A stretch of DNA of 64,000 nt from a virus, in IMG/VR virus record IMGVR_UViG_3300024999_001520, positions 1 to 64,000 of that record, one strand, 5' to 3'. The notes under the pieces were generated by a model. That model was not told where the DNA came from. It did no database searches and worked only from the letters and a program-made list of their open reading frames with translations. Shown in pieces: positions 35,719 to 43,932 of the stretch. Position 1 is the first letter of the stretch, and each line of letters begins with the position of its first letter. Position numbers and translations under genes: made by a program.

Positions 35719-36312
35719 ATGGCCATAGATTTAATTCACATTAGGGCTAAAATAGTTTGTAAAGAGACTGAACTAGAAATAGTAACTCCTTATATACAAT
35801 CTTTTAGTATTAATAAAAGCAGAGGCACAACGTCTAATTTTAATGCCTCCTTAAAAGTATTAGGTGAAAATCTAAGTGCGGTAACTGGAGAAGTAGCCAT
35901 ATATGCTGGAACACAGGATGATATGCCATTAATTTTTACAGGATTCATAAAAAAAGTTGTTCCTTCCCCAGTATGGGATGACCCAGCATATTTAATGTTG
36001 AATATAAGTGGAACAGATGTTTTATATAGATTAGAGAATAAACGATTTACTAGAAGACAGACCTATTCTGACTCTGCTTGGGCCACTATTACTTCTGTAC
36101 GTGATGGGCTTAAAAGCAGTAGATTAAAATATGCGCCACAAGAACCAAGACTAATTCCTACAAAAGAAGGTTTAATAGACGAAAACACACAAACACTAGC
36201 AACCAAGGATAATCCAGCAAAACTATCTACTGATAGAGATATACCTAGTGTTAATATGGAGGCGGTCATTGGTTATACTGATTCGTCGGTTGTGGGGCCT
36301 GAGGCGGAATAA
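35719..36312 (+). CDS. baseplate hub-like protein (gp27/gpD N-domain-like candidate)
   Basis: This protein has 197 residues. The N-terminal 110 residues read as the first barrel of a hub: IQSFSINKSRGTTSNFNASL, then a second strand set (GEVAIYAGTQDDMPLIFTGF) and VLYRLENKRFTRRQTY. The pattern 'I..F.I.kgrg..s.f..sL ... F.G.I' is shared by gp27/gpD-type hub proteins. The C-terminal 70 residues look extended. It is much shorter than full hubs, so it may be one piece of a split hub. AAGGAG lies just upstream of the ATG. Its stop overlaps the next start (TAATG). Confidence 0.6.
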   Translation: MAIDLIHIRAKIVCKETELEIVTPYIQSFSINKSRGTTSNFNASLKVLGENLSAVTGEVAIYAGTQDDMPLIFTGFIKKVVPSPVWDDPAYLMLNISGTDVLYRLENKRFTRRQTYSDSAWATITSVRDGLKSSRLKYAPQEPRLIPTKEGLIDENTQTLATKDNPAKLSTDRDIPSVNMEAVIGYTDSSVVGPEAE

Positions 36313-36719
36313 TGGCTACCATTAATTTAATATCTACAAGTTTAACTCCGGGTATGTATATAGACCTTAAAATCCCGGCTGTTACTGAAACACAACATCA
36401 TCCAAACGGCTTATTTCCTGAATTTAGGGAGGTAACTATGACTGGTGGTAAAAAATTACCTATAAGAGGTTTTGTTGTAGAGAATGAAGCGGTTGGAGAA
36501 GTTACCGCAGTAACTTATGATGAAACAAGTGTTAGGTACACACATAATAAACCATATCCAAATAGGATATACTTTTTTGCATTAAATGACGCTAATACAT
36601 ATATTGTAAATATAGTAGCAGTACCAATACACGACCACTCTTCTATTGCTCAAGGTGGCCCGGCATATGGTACTTACTTTACCGATTATACACCAGCACC
36701 TACGGCGGGGAATCCATAA
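36312..36719 (+). CDS. small tail-tip protein
   Basis: This 135-residue beta-rich protein is not recognised. A His-rich turn (ETQHHPNG around 26-33) and a Pro/His loop near the end (PIHDHSSIAQGG) could bind metal. The final residues (DYTPAPTAGNP) are a flexible tail. It is fused by TAATG overlaps to the genes on both sides, which suggests equal synthesis as parts of one tip complex. Confidence 0.6.
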   Translation: MATINLISTSLTPGMYIDLKIPAVTETQHHPNGLFPEFREVTMTGGKKLPIRGFVVENEAVGEVTAVTYDETSVRYTHNKPYPNRIYFFALNDANTYIVNIVAVPIHDHSSIAQGGPAYGTYFTDYTPAPTAGNP

Positions 36720-37342
36720 TGGCTGATAGTACTTGTTGTAAATTAGTTGGGGCTTTTCCAGGACTAGACAGATGTCTAATATCTATTAGCTCCAGAATAA
36801 ATACAGAAGTATCAAAAGTAGCAGGTAATTTGATAATAGGCCCTACTATCGGTGTGGTATCTATATCAGCGTATATAAATAATAACACACACGTAGGTTG
36901 TCCTGGTAGAATTAATGTCTCTATTCCATGGCTAAGAAAATATAATTGTGACAAAGACATTATATATTTTTTATACCAAGGCGAAGGGCAGGCCAGTATA
37001 GCAGGCGATGTAGAGGATTTAGGTTTTCTTAATATACCTGCAGTTTCATATAGAACCATTAATGCCTCTGCTTCTTCTGGGCCGGCGTCTATCTATGAAG
37101 ATGAGATACAGTATGATGGGTACGGTTTGAGATATATAGGTGCTCCTTGGTCTTTTAATACAAATAACAGCGACACATTAATTATAGATACAGGTATAGC
37201 TGATTATGGTAATTTAAATTTACAAAGTTTTTCAGCACAATTCCAACCAGGGCAACTACCTACTGCTAACTATGAATTTGTTTACGCTAATAATTTTTCT
37301 GCTAGTTCGAGCGATGTGAAATTTGTAAAATATGATACTTAA
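36719..37342 (+). CDS. tail-tip protein with N-terminal cysteines
   Basis: This 207-residue protein is not recognised by family. Cysteines occur at 6-7 (TCCKL), 19, 60 (VGCPGRINV) and 76 (YNCDKDI), enough for a metal site or, less likely in the cytoplasm, disulfides. The sequence alternates beta strands with Gly/Ser-rich loops. It starts within the stop of the previous gene and is followed after 15 bases by the next tip gene, which has its own GAGAGG site. Confidence 0.6.
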   Translation: MADSTCCKLVGAFPGLDRCLISISSRINTEVSKVAGNLIIGPTIGVVSISAYINNNTHVGCPGRINVSIPWLRKYNCDKDIIYFLYQGEGQASIAGDVEDLGFLNIPAVSYRTINASASSGPASIYEDEIQYDGYGLRYIGAPWSFNTNNSDTLIIDTGIADYGNLNLQSFSAQFQPGQLPTANYEFVYANNFSASSSDVKFVKYDT

Positions 37343-37357
37343 TGAGAGGTATTAATC

Positions 37358-37681
37358 ATGAAAGACGGCGCTAGTACAGTTAAATATACAGGATACACAT
37401 ATAAATTACGTAGTGGATCGCCTATGTCCAAAGGGGCACAAGGGGCAGGGTCGTTTTATGTGCATACTTTTATGGCCGAAAAAACACAGAATGACACATA
37501 TTTATATTCAGAATATTTACCAGAGAGTGAAGATTTTAGAGGACAATTTGGAGAACTTACTTCCGCTAGTTTTAATAGACTAAACGATAGAAGTGGTTCC
37601 GTTTTCTCAGGAAAAACCACATTTAATTCAGAGTATGTAGAGGAAGATGAAGCCATTACTGGTAATGTGGGAGATTTTTAA
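37358..37681 (+). CDS. small tail-tip protein
   Basis: This 107-residue protein is of unknown family. It has a beta-rich N-terminus (STVKYTGYTYKLRSGSPMSK), a Gly/Ala turn and an acidic C-terminus (YVEEDEAITGNVGDF). GAGAGG lies 10 bases upstream of the ATG. It is placed within a run of tip genes separated by a few bases and is probably a minor virion component. Confidence 0.6.
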   Translation: MKDGASTVKYTGYTYKLRSGSPMSKGAQGAGSFYVHTFMAEKTQNDTYLYSEYLPESEDFRGQFGELTSASFNRLNDRSGSVFSGKTTFNSEYVEEDEAITGNVGDF

Positions 37682-37684
37682 TTT

Positions 37685-37936
37685 ATGGCTGAGTACATTG
37701 AATTCATAGATTGCACCACTTTATCCATAAGTTATGATGTAATGGGTATAGCTACTGTATCCTATACTTTAATATCAAATTATCCAGGTATACGTTATTG
37801 GCACCCAATAGACGCAGCTGACCAGACTTTTACTGGGTATGTGGCATCAATAGACATGAATCCGATAGTTGATACAGAGGGCTTTAATGAAAACCATGTG
37901 ACATTAATAACAACTACTGATGGAGGTTTTGTTTAA
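37685..37936 (+). CDS. small beta-rich tail-tip protein
   Basis: This 83-residue protein has alternating beta strands (TTLSISYDVMGIATVSYTLI, then NHVTLITTTDG). It may be a single small barrel or Ig-like unit used as a tip insert. No family is recognised. Its stop overlaps the ATG of the Cys-rich protein that follows (TAATG). Confidence 0.6.
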   Translation: MAEYIEFIDCTTLSISYDVMGIATVSYTLISNYPGIRYWHPIDAADQTFTGYVASIDMNPIVDTEGFNENHVTLITTTDGGFV

Positions 37937-38142
37937 TGGCTTGCGGCGCTTGTGGTAGAAGACATAATAAAGACAATAATATTGAAAAAAGTAAAAGCAT
38001 TACTGATGGCTATAAATATCTTACGGACAGACAGATTAAAGCCAGGTTAGAAGTTTATAAACGCAGATTTTGTAAAGATTGCTCTACACGTTATACCTGT
38101 GATTATACAGTATACTTTAACTGTTTAGAGAGATTAAAATAA
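37936..38142 (+). CDS. small protein with a four-Cys cluster
   Basis: This protein has 68 residues. An N-terminal CGACGRRH and a C-terminal cluster with spacing C-x2-C-x5-C-x7-C (CKDCSTRYTCDYTVYFNC) suggest zinc or iron-sulfur binding. Between them is a basic helix (KARLEVYKRRF). Lambda gpL, a tail-tip protein, holds a 4Fe-4S cluster with four cysteines, so an iron-sulfur role is possible, but zinc is equally likely. It lies in the tip operon and is followed by a 38-base gap containing an AAGGAGG site. Confidence 0.65.
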   Translation: MACGACGRRHNKDNNIEKSKSITDGYKYLTDRQIKARLEVYKRRFCKDCSTRYTCDYTVYFNCLERLK

Positions 38143-38180
38143 AGTAACCTTTGTAAAAGTAAGTAATAAGGAGGCAGTTT

Positions 38181-38858
38181 ATGGGTGTTATAATAGGTTT
38201 TGGTACAGACATCACAGGTATTTTTTCTGGTGCCTGCGGTGTGTCTGCCCAGTGGGGAGTTAATCCTAATACAACAAGGTTATACTGTTTGGGCAGTTTT
38301 TCAGCATATAGAACTGTTGAAAAACCGACAGAAACTTTAAATGTTACTGTATATAGTCCGCCAGGGGGTTCTGGTATAGGTCCTTATAGTGTTACCCCAA
38401 GTACCAGTTGTAGTACACCCGCAGGTATTACTGCGGGGGTCAACCCAGCTTCTTGTGATGTTGAAGTTACTAGTTTTTCTTATAACGATTGGCAATTAAC
38501 AAGCTACAGCTACAACAAATCAGACCCACAAATGGTTGGGCAAGAGACGTGGGGATTAACCAGATGGATAGATGGGTCTGACCCCAGTGAGTCTCCAGCT
38601 CCAACTGTTTTACTGAGGGGCGTTACAGAGGGTTCAGCTAACGTAGCTTTTGGTGTAGCAGACGGCAATATAGTAGGTATAACTTTTGATATGGCAAGTG
38701 TTCTGGAAAGTATTACTGGCAGCGTGTCTGCCGGTCAACAAGGCACCGCGGATAGAAGTTTTACAGGTGTTGTTACTTCTGTTGGTAACCCTTCTGCCGG
38801 AGCAGGTGATATTTGTTCTGGTAATGCCAACATACCTTTTACTCCACTATGGATATAA
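38181..38858 (+). CDS. tail-tip protein, Gly/Ser-rich beta protein
   Basis: This 225-residue protein starts with a Gly-rich segment (GFGTDITGIFSGACGVSAQW). Strands of tube-like character (SFSAYRTVEKPTETLNVTVY) follow, then a loop with several Cys (TSCSTPAG, PASCDVEV). It could be a tube-like ring at the end of the tail, but this is a guess from strand pattern. AAGGAGG stands at the right distance before the ATG, stronger than for its neighbours. Confidence 0.6.
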   Translation: MGVIIGFGTDITGIFSGACGVSAQWGVNPNTTRLYCLGSFSAYRTVEKPTETLNVTVYSPPGGSGIGPYSVTPSTSCSTPAGITAGVNPASCDVEVTSFSYNDWQLTSYSYNKSDPQMVGQETWGLTRWIDGSDPSESPAPTVLLRGVTEGSANVAFGVADGNIVGITFDMASVLESITGSVSAGQQGTADRSFTGVVTSVGNPSAGAGDICSGNANIPFTPLWI

Positions 38859-38872
38859 TTAAAGAGGTTTAA

Positions 38873-39301
38873 ATGAAATTTAGTATTGCAGAAAAATACA
38901 CATTAGCATTATCTTGGGAAAAAGTTGAATACAAAACCGATGGGGAATGCTTATTGAATAATGCGCGTCTATCAGGGCCTGCTTTAAGTATAGCCAACAA
39001 AATTAACCCCAATGAGTTCATAAAACTAGATTTTTACAAACAATATTTGTTATTTGTAAAAAATGTTTACATAGCTAAACTGTCTTGGGGTGATGTAGTA
39101 TATAACAAGAATAACACAGTAACACTCAAAGAGGCCAAAATAGTACATGATACAGAGCTAAATAGAGTGCCACAATTTAAGCATAATGACTTTATCTTAA
39201 TAGACACTTCTAATCATGAGGATACAAGACACGCATTTAGTCTTGTTTATACATCATATGTTGTAGATGAGGCTGGAAATTTATATAATTTTAGAGGATA
39301 A
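38873..39301 (+). CDS. small tail-tip protein
   Basis: This protein has 142 residues. An approximate inner duplication is visible: ALSWEKVEYKTDGECLLNNA (about 12-31) resembles KLSWGDVVYNKNNTVTLKEA (about 67-86), each followed by a short strand and a run ending in a Phe-Ile or similar pair. It therefore seems to be built of two similar beta units. No family is recognised. AGAGG precedes the ATG, and the next gene starts two bases after its stop. Confidence 0.6.
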   Translation: MKFSIAEKYTLALSWEKVEYKTDGECLLNNARLSGPALSIANKINPNEFIKLDFYKQYLLFVKNVYIAKLSWGDVVYNKNNTVTLKEAKIVHDTELNRVPQFKHNDFILIDTSNHEDTRHAFSLVYTSYVVDEAGNLYNFRG

Positions 39302-39303
39302 CT

Positions 39304-39636
39304 ATGCCAGGATGCACTGTATGCTTAACATTTAGTGGTACCGCACAAGAATTGTGGGAAGTAACTCATGGTACCACTGCTTATGGCAATTTACCACAGT
39401 ATAAAAAAGACCAACATGTAGGTAATAAATGGAACCCTTGTCCATACTCTACACAAAGTGACGACTTACGTAGTGCTCATAGGCTGGGTATTGTACCCAC
39501 TAAGGTAGACCACACTGACGATGCTGGTAAAGTATACTACATGTCTCCAGATAGAAGAAATTCCTGGGGCTATGCGTGTACTTTCGATAATTGCCCATAT
39601 TTACTAACTAACGGAAGAAGCTATTTTTATAAGTGA
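39304..39636 (+). CDS. Cys-rich tail-tip protein
   Basis: This protein has 110 residues. Cysteines appear as MPGCTVCLTF at the N-terminus, NPCPYS near 40 and ACTFDNCPY near 96, which together could bind one or two metal ions. The Trp/His/Tyr-rich middle suggests a compact fold. It is the last gene before the inserted HNH endonuclease gene. Confidence 0.6.
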   Translation: MPGCTVCLTFSGTAQELWEVTHGTTAYGNLPQYKKDQHVGNKWNPCPYSTQSDDLRSAHRLGIVPTKVDHTDDAGKVYYMSPDRRNSWGYACTFDNCPYLLTNGRSYFYK

Positions 39637-39641
39637 TTACT

Positions 39642-40532
39642 ATGCCTAAAAAAATAGAATATTGTTTTGTGCGTAATAATTTTGAAGTTGAGGGATATAT
39701 ACTTATAGATAAGACATATATAAATGCTAAAACCAAGATGCATTACATATGTCCTTTTGGGCATAAAAATAGTATTACCTGGGGAAATTGGGTTACTGGA
39801 TATAGATGCCCAGACTGTGCACATAACGCTCCAGTTGCTTTTAAAGAAGTAAAGAAATCTTTTGAGCAAGCGGGCTACCAACTACTTACAAAAACATATA
39901 TTAATGCTAAACAAAAATTACTTTTTATATGTAACAACGGGCATACCTATTCCATGACTTGGGATCGTTGGAAGCAAGGGCATAGATGCAGAATCTGCGG
40001 CGGAACTTGGAAAGAGGGTATTGGAAAAATACGTTTACCTTTATATAGCACTTATATGAAAAGGCTAGCTCCTTTTCATGAAATAAAGGAAGTGACTCAC
40101 GAGGCTGGATTTATCTTATTAGGTGTACATTGCGAGTATTGCAATAAAGTAACTGTACCTAATATAGATGAAATAAATCATAGATTGGGTTGCTTAGAAG
40201 GGACCAGGCTAGGGGACCAGCGATTTTACTGCTCAGAACAATGCAAAAATGCTTGTTCTATATATAAGCAGCATACATACCCAAAAGGATTTAAGCCAGC
40301 TACTTCCCGTGAAGTACAACCGGCACTAAGAAAATTAGTACTAGAAAGAGACAACTGGACATGCCAAAAATGCGGAAAAACTGAGGTTGAATTACACTGT
40401 CACCACATCGACCCTGTAATCAACAACCCCATAGAATCTGCCGATGTTGCTAACTGCATAACATTTTGTAAAGACTGCCATAAAAAAGCACATAAACTGC
40501 CTGGCTGTAATTATTCAGAGTTAAAGTGTTGA
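39642..40532 (+). CDS. HNH homing endonuclease with two zinc-ribbon repeats
   Basis: This protein has 296 residues from ATG 39642. GTG 39633, overlapping the previous stop as GTGA, would give 299, and neither start has a good ribosome site. Two repeats of about 60 residues share the pattern GY.L..KTYINAK.K...C..GH..S.TW..W..G.RC..C, a DNA-binding zinc-ribbon type common in phage HNH enzymes. Another Cys-rich unit follows (CEYCNK ... YCSEQCKNAC). The C-terminal HNH domain has CQKCG, HCHHIDP with the catalytic His, and CITFCKDCHKKAH. Such enzymes cut DNA to spread their own gene, so it is a mobile gene within the tip cluster. Confidence 0.93.
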   Translation: MPKKIEYCFVRNNFEVEGYILIDKTYINAKTKMHYICPFGHKNSITWGNWVTGYRCPDCAHNAPVAFKEVKKSFEQAGYQLLTKTYINAKQKLLFICNNGHTYSMTWDRWKQGHRCRICGGTWKEGIGKIRLPLYSTYMKRLAPFHEIKEVTHEAGFILLGVHCEYCNKVTVPNIDEINHRLGCLEGTRLGDQRFYCSEQCKNACSIYKQHTYPKGFKPATSREVQPALRKLVLERDNWTCQKCGKTEVELHCHHIDPVINNPIESADVANCITFCKDCHKKAHKLPGCNYSELKC

Positions 40533-40558
40533 AATTATTATAAAAGGAGAAATTTACC

Positions 40559-41539
40559 ATGGCCATTCAAATTGATACACAGGATATAGATCAATATCCA
40601 GGGACAATAAAAAGAGTAACCGTAGATCAAGCAACTATCACCCCAATCGGGTATGATGGTGATGAACAGTTTGTTATAAAAATATCGACATCAGCTTATA
40701 GCGATAATACTGTTAATACAGCCATTCAGGCGCTATACATAACAGACTTTGATATTGGCTGGTGTAAATCATCTGGTTTAGCGGGTATTAGTGGTAAGTT
40801 CGCATTGGATGCTACCCACAATAAATTACGCATAAAAATGGACAACACTTCTGCAGGTGAGGACGGTTCAGGTTATTACACCATTACATTAAATTACGAT
40901 GCCGGCGGTTTATCTATTAGTGGGGATGTTGTTGCAGAAGATATTGAGGCTAAAATTAGAGCCATCACTTGTGTTACTGCCGATACAGGCTATCAATTAG
41001 CATATAAAAATGCTGCGGTAGAATTTAGAGACGGACGTTTTTGGATAACCTCTGGTACAATAGGTCGTTATTATACAGGGGATTATAGATCTGCAGTAAA
41101 AGTAGCTCCTGCAACGTCAAACGACTGCTCTGTGCTTTTAGGTTTTAATCTTTCCATTACAAGTGAGGATATTGCATCTACTACCGTAGGTGAAACGTTA
41201 TTAGCCGCCGACTACACTGCTAATACTTCTACAATGACAATAGGTGCCGGAACTGGCGTAAAGAATGGTGATAGCCTAATAATAACAGACGGTAATAATT
41301 CAGATTACTTTACTGCTATATCTGTGGATATTACAAAAACAGTACTTACTATACCTACTTTGGTTACAAATGGTTTTACTGGCGTAGCACATAATTATAC
41401 AACAGCGTCTGGTACTAAATTACAAGTTTTAAAAGAACAAGATCCTGATAATACACCCACAGCTTGGTGTTCCTCAGTTGATTCAGTTATTAGATACGGT
41501 GTTAAAAATATAATCAATTTGATAGATTATAGTTCATAA
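40559..41539 (+). CDS. tail-tip protein with an SGT-LGF module
   Basis: This protein has 326 residues. Residues about 119-200 carry a module (VAEDIEAKIRAI, then FWITSGTIGRYY, then VLLGFNLS) that recurs in two other proteins of the window. Its 'I.SGT.G...V.V....LGF' pattern is also common in phage sheath-type and tip proteins. The C-terminal part is beta-rich with a Gly/Thr repeat-like segment. GGAGA lies upstream of the ATG. It is likely a structural part of the tip or fibre base. Confidence 0.7.
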   Translation: MAIQIDTQDIDQYPGTIKRVTVDQATITPIGYDGDEQFVIKISTSAYSDNTVNTAIQALYITDFDIGWCKSSGLAGISGKFALDATHNKLRIKMDNTSAGEDGSGYYTITLNYDAGGLSISGDVVAEDIEAKIRAITCVTADTGYQLAYKNAAVEFRDGRFWITSGTIGRYYTGDYRSAVKVAPATSNDCSVLLGFNLSITSEDIASTTVGETLLAADYTANTSTMTIGAGTGVKNGDSLIITDGNNSDYFTAISVDITKTVLTIPTLVTNGFTGVAHNYTTASGTKLQVLKEQDPDNTPTAWCSSVDSVIRYGVKNIINLIDYSS

Positions 41540-41541
41540 TT

Positions 41542-42039
41542 ATGGCAGAGGTATTTGTAAGACACAGCCTTAATGCTAAAAAAGGAGTAAAATTTAATTT
41601 TACTTTTAAACAGTACACCCTTAAAAACAAAGATGCAGAAGGAGATGCTAAATGGGTATTAGAGGTTGGAACCACTTACCCCGCCGCTAACGGCGGTAAA
41701 GTACCAACAAAAATAGTTTACGGTATCACAGAAAAAACACTAGATGCCGAAATTGAAAAAGCAATAGCTTCTCTTTGTAAATATATAGATTGGACAGAAT
41801 TTGAGCAAGATAAATACGCACCAGAGGTTGTTGATATAACGCCCACTGGTGTTGGTGTATTACCTAACTCGTTAATTTCTTTTAAGATAAAGGATAGTTT
41901 ACCTTCTTCTGGTATAGATCTATCATCTATGAAAGTTACACTAAATAACGGCACAGTTGATTTTGATATAACAGATCAAATTAGTATTTCAGGCGATCCT
42001 TATGAATATTTGATTAGTTGGAAAAATCCTTTTAACTAG
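41542..42039 (+). CDS. tail protein with Ig-like C-terminal domain
   Basis: This protein has 165 residues. The first 90 are mixed helix and strand (VFVRHSLNAKKGVKFNFTFK; EKTLDAEIEKAIASLCKYID). From residue 94, APEVVDITPTGVGVLPNSLI opens an SbsA-like Ig domain with IDLSSMKVTLNNG. The same fold type appears in the C-terminal region of the 868-residue protein further along. It may link a fibre to the tip. Confidence 0.65.
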   Translation: MAEVFVRHSLNAKKGVKFNFTFKQYTLKNKDAEGDAKWVLEVGTTYPAANGGKVPTKIVYGITEKTLDAEIEKAIASLCKYIDWTEFEQDKYAPEVVDITPTGVGVLPNSLISFKIKDSLPSSGIDLSSMKVTLNNGTVDFDITDQISISGDPYEYLISWKNPFN

Positions 42040-42049
42040 GAGTTTATAG

Positions 42050-43921
42050 ATGGCAGATAATATTAAGTTAAGAAAACCTAATTTTACCACATTAGATGGT
42101 TATTTTTTAACATTTGATGAAGATCAAGATGCATTGCTACAAAAAACTGATGATGGTAATACTGCTTTTTCTTATCCATTAGACACTGTATTAACACAAA
42201 CTATACTTAGCACTGAATACGATGGGCTGTACTTTTGGACTTTGGAATCAAAAGCAGATGGTAGGATAATTAGGCGTTGGCTAATAGATAATTATGTTTG
42301 TAAACTGCAACAAACAATAACTTTAACAAATGACGGCAGTCATACTTATAATGCCAATACTTTTTCTGTCGAACATTATCATACAACGCTAACAGCCTCT
42401 GTAACATCTGGATCTACTGAAATTTATTTAAATGAATATTCTAATACACCAGAAATAATAAACGGTTGTGTTTTATACATTGGCCCTAATTCTAATAATG
42501 ATTATGAGTTAGTTACAGTATCTGGTACTATATTTGGTGGTGTTAGTTTAACTACTCCGCTAGTGTATGGTTATGATTCAAATGATGCTGTGGGATTTAA
42601 TAAATACCTATGGTTACTAAATAACAGTAATGGTGTGGATACCAGTACTGGGGCTTTGTATAAGCTAGACTCACATACAGGGGCTTATATAACTAAATAC
42701 GCTGGCGGACAATATAAAGATATTACAGCATGTACTTTTCATAAGATAAGCGCTTTCTCTGCTTATGGCTCTGTGGATACATTAGCATATATTAAAGGTA
42801 CAAACACTTTATTTGTAAATACTTCCTCAAATTTAGCTATGTTATACGATGCTACTGAGTCTAATGACTCTTTTACAGCAGCCAATGGTTCTGTCCCAGA
42901 TACAGATAAATGGGATGTACTTTTAGGTACCCCAACAATCCAAAGCAATCAATTATACACAAGTACTGCCTCAGGACAAGAAAGTATTATTTCTGATTAT
43001 TATCTAAGAGGTAATTTTGATGTTACTGTTACGGGTTCTTTAAACAGCTATAATACTACTTATTCTGGCGCTAACTACTTTACACATATGTTTGGTTTAT
43101 GGTTTCCAAATGAAACTAATAGATATTGTTATATAGCTAGGGCTAATAATAATGAAACAGCCACCCAATCTGGTATAAATAATTTTAATGTCACATCATA
43201 TAAAGCCACTAAAAATATAGATTACAGTGTCCCAGCCACATATAGTGGGGGTGGTTTAGTTGATAACTATATGTTTAGAGTTAGTAGGGCTGCGGATAAT
43301 GTAAGTTTCTACTATAAAAAGGGGGTAGAAGATTGGGGTTTTATGGGTACCGTACAAATGTTCGATACCGAATGCAAACTTTTGCTCGGTTTAAAAAATA
43401 CATTAGGTAGTACAGTAACAGCCGCTTTCGATGACCTGGTTTACAACACAGGGGAATCTGTTTGGTATGTAACCGCGACTAATTTACCCTTTTACGGGTC
43501 TATGGTTATGGAAAACATACAAAGTGATGAAATCACAGTTATCCCCGTATATGATTTAGCAATAGATAATAATAATGTTTATAGATTACAAAATATAGAG
43601 GACGGTGGTGGTAGTATGTCTGGATATAACTACCAATTGTCGCCACTATCCTCGTTCGTAACTTCTATATCGTTGTCCGCATCACCGGCCATAATAGCCG
43701 CCAATAATCTAAGTACGTCGGATATCACCGCCTATGTAAAGGACCAGTTTTTGCAACCTATTGCCGGCAGAAGAGTAACTTTTTCTGAGAACGGAGATGG
43801 TGCTATAACAGCAGGGACACAAATTAATACAGACTCCGATGGTATGGCCCAAACAGTATATAGAGCAGGTGTTGTTGCCAGTGAGGTTACTATAACCGCT
43901 GTTGTTGAACAGACCAATTAA
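42050..43921 (+). CDS. fibre-like paralogue A: N-domain, lectin-like domain and Big_1 Ig domain
   Basis: This protein has 623 residues. The N-domain (1-270) matches the next two genes: N-terminal 'NIKL.K.NF...DGYF', then 'YDGLYFWTLES', 'VEHYHTTLTASV', 'GCVLYIGPNS', 'GALYKLDSHTG' and 'QYKDITACTFHK'. Residues about 275-485 resemble a concanavalin/LamG-type sandwich (WDVLLGTPTIQSNQLYTSTA ... VTAAFDDLVY). The last 80 residues are a bacterial Ig group 1 (Big_1) domain: 'IIAANNLSTSDITAYVKDQF', then 'RRVTFSENGDG' and 'TDSDGMAQTVY'. This is a typical layout of a receptor-binding fibre or a surface-attachment protein. Confidence 0.75.
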   Translation: MADNIKLRKPNFTTLDGYFLTFDEDQDALLQKTDDGNTAFSYPLDTVLTQTILSTEYDGLYFWTLESKADGRIIRRWLIDNYVCKLQQTITLTNDGSHTYNANTFSVEHYHTTLTASVTSGSTEIYLNEYSNTPEIINGCVLYIGPNSNNDYELVTVSGTIFGGVSLTTPLVYGYDSNDAVGFNKYLWLLNNSNGVDTSTGALYKLDSHTGAYITKYAGGQYKDITACTFHKISAFSAYGSVDTLAYIKGTNTLFVNTSSNLAMLYDATESNDSFTAANGSVPDTDKWDVLLGTPTIQSNQLYTSTASGQESIISDYYLRGNFDVTVTGSLNSYNTTYSGANYFTHMFGLWFPNETNRYCYIARANNNETATQSGINNFNVTSYKATKNIDYSVPATYSGGGLVDNYMFRVSRAADNVSFYYKKGVEDWGFMGTVQMFDTECKLLLGLKNTLGSTVTAAFDDLVYNTGESVWYVTATNLPFYGSMVMENIQSDEITVIPVYDLAIDNNNVYRLQNIEDGGGSMSGYNYQLSPLSSFVTSISLSASPAIIAANNLSTSDITAYVKDQFLQPIAGRRVTFSENGDGAITAGTQINTDSDGMAQTVYRAGVVASEVTITAVVEQTN

Positions 43922-43932
43922 AGAGGCCTGTA

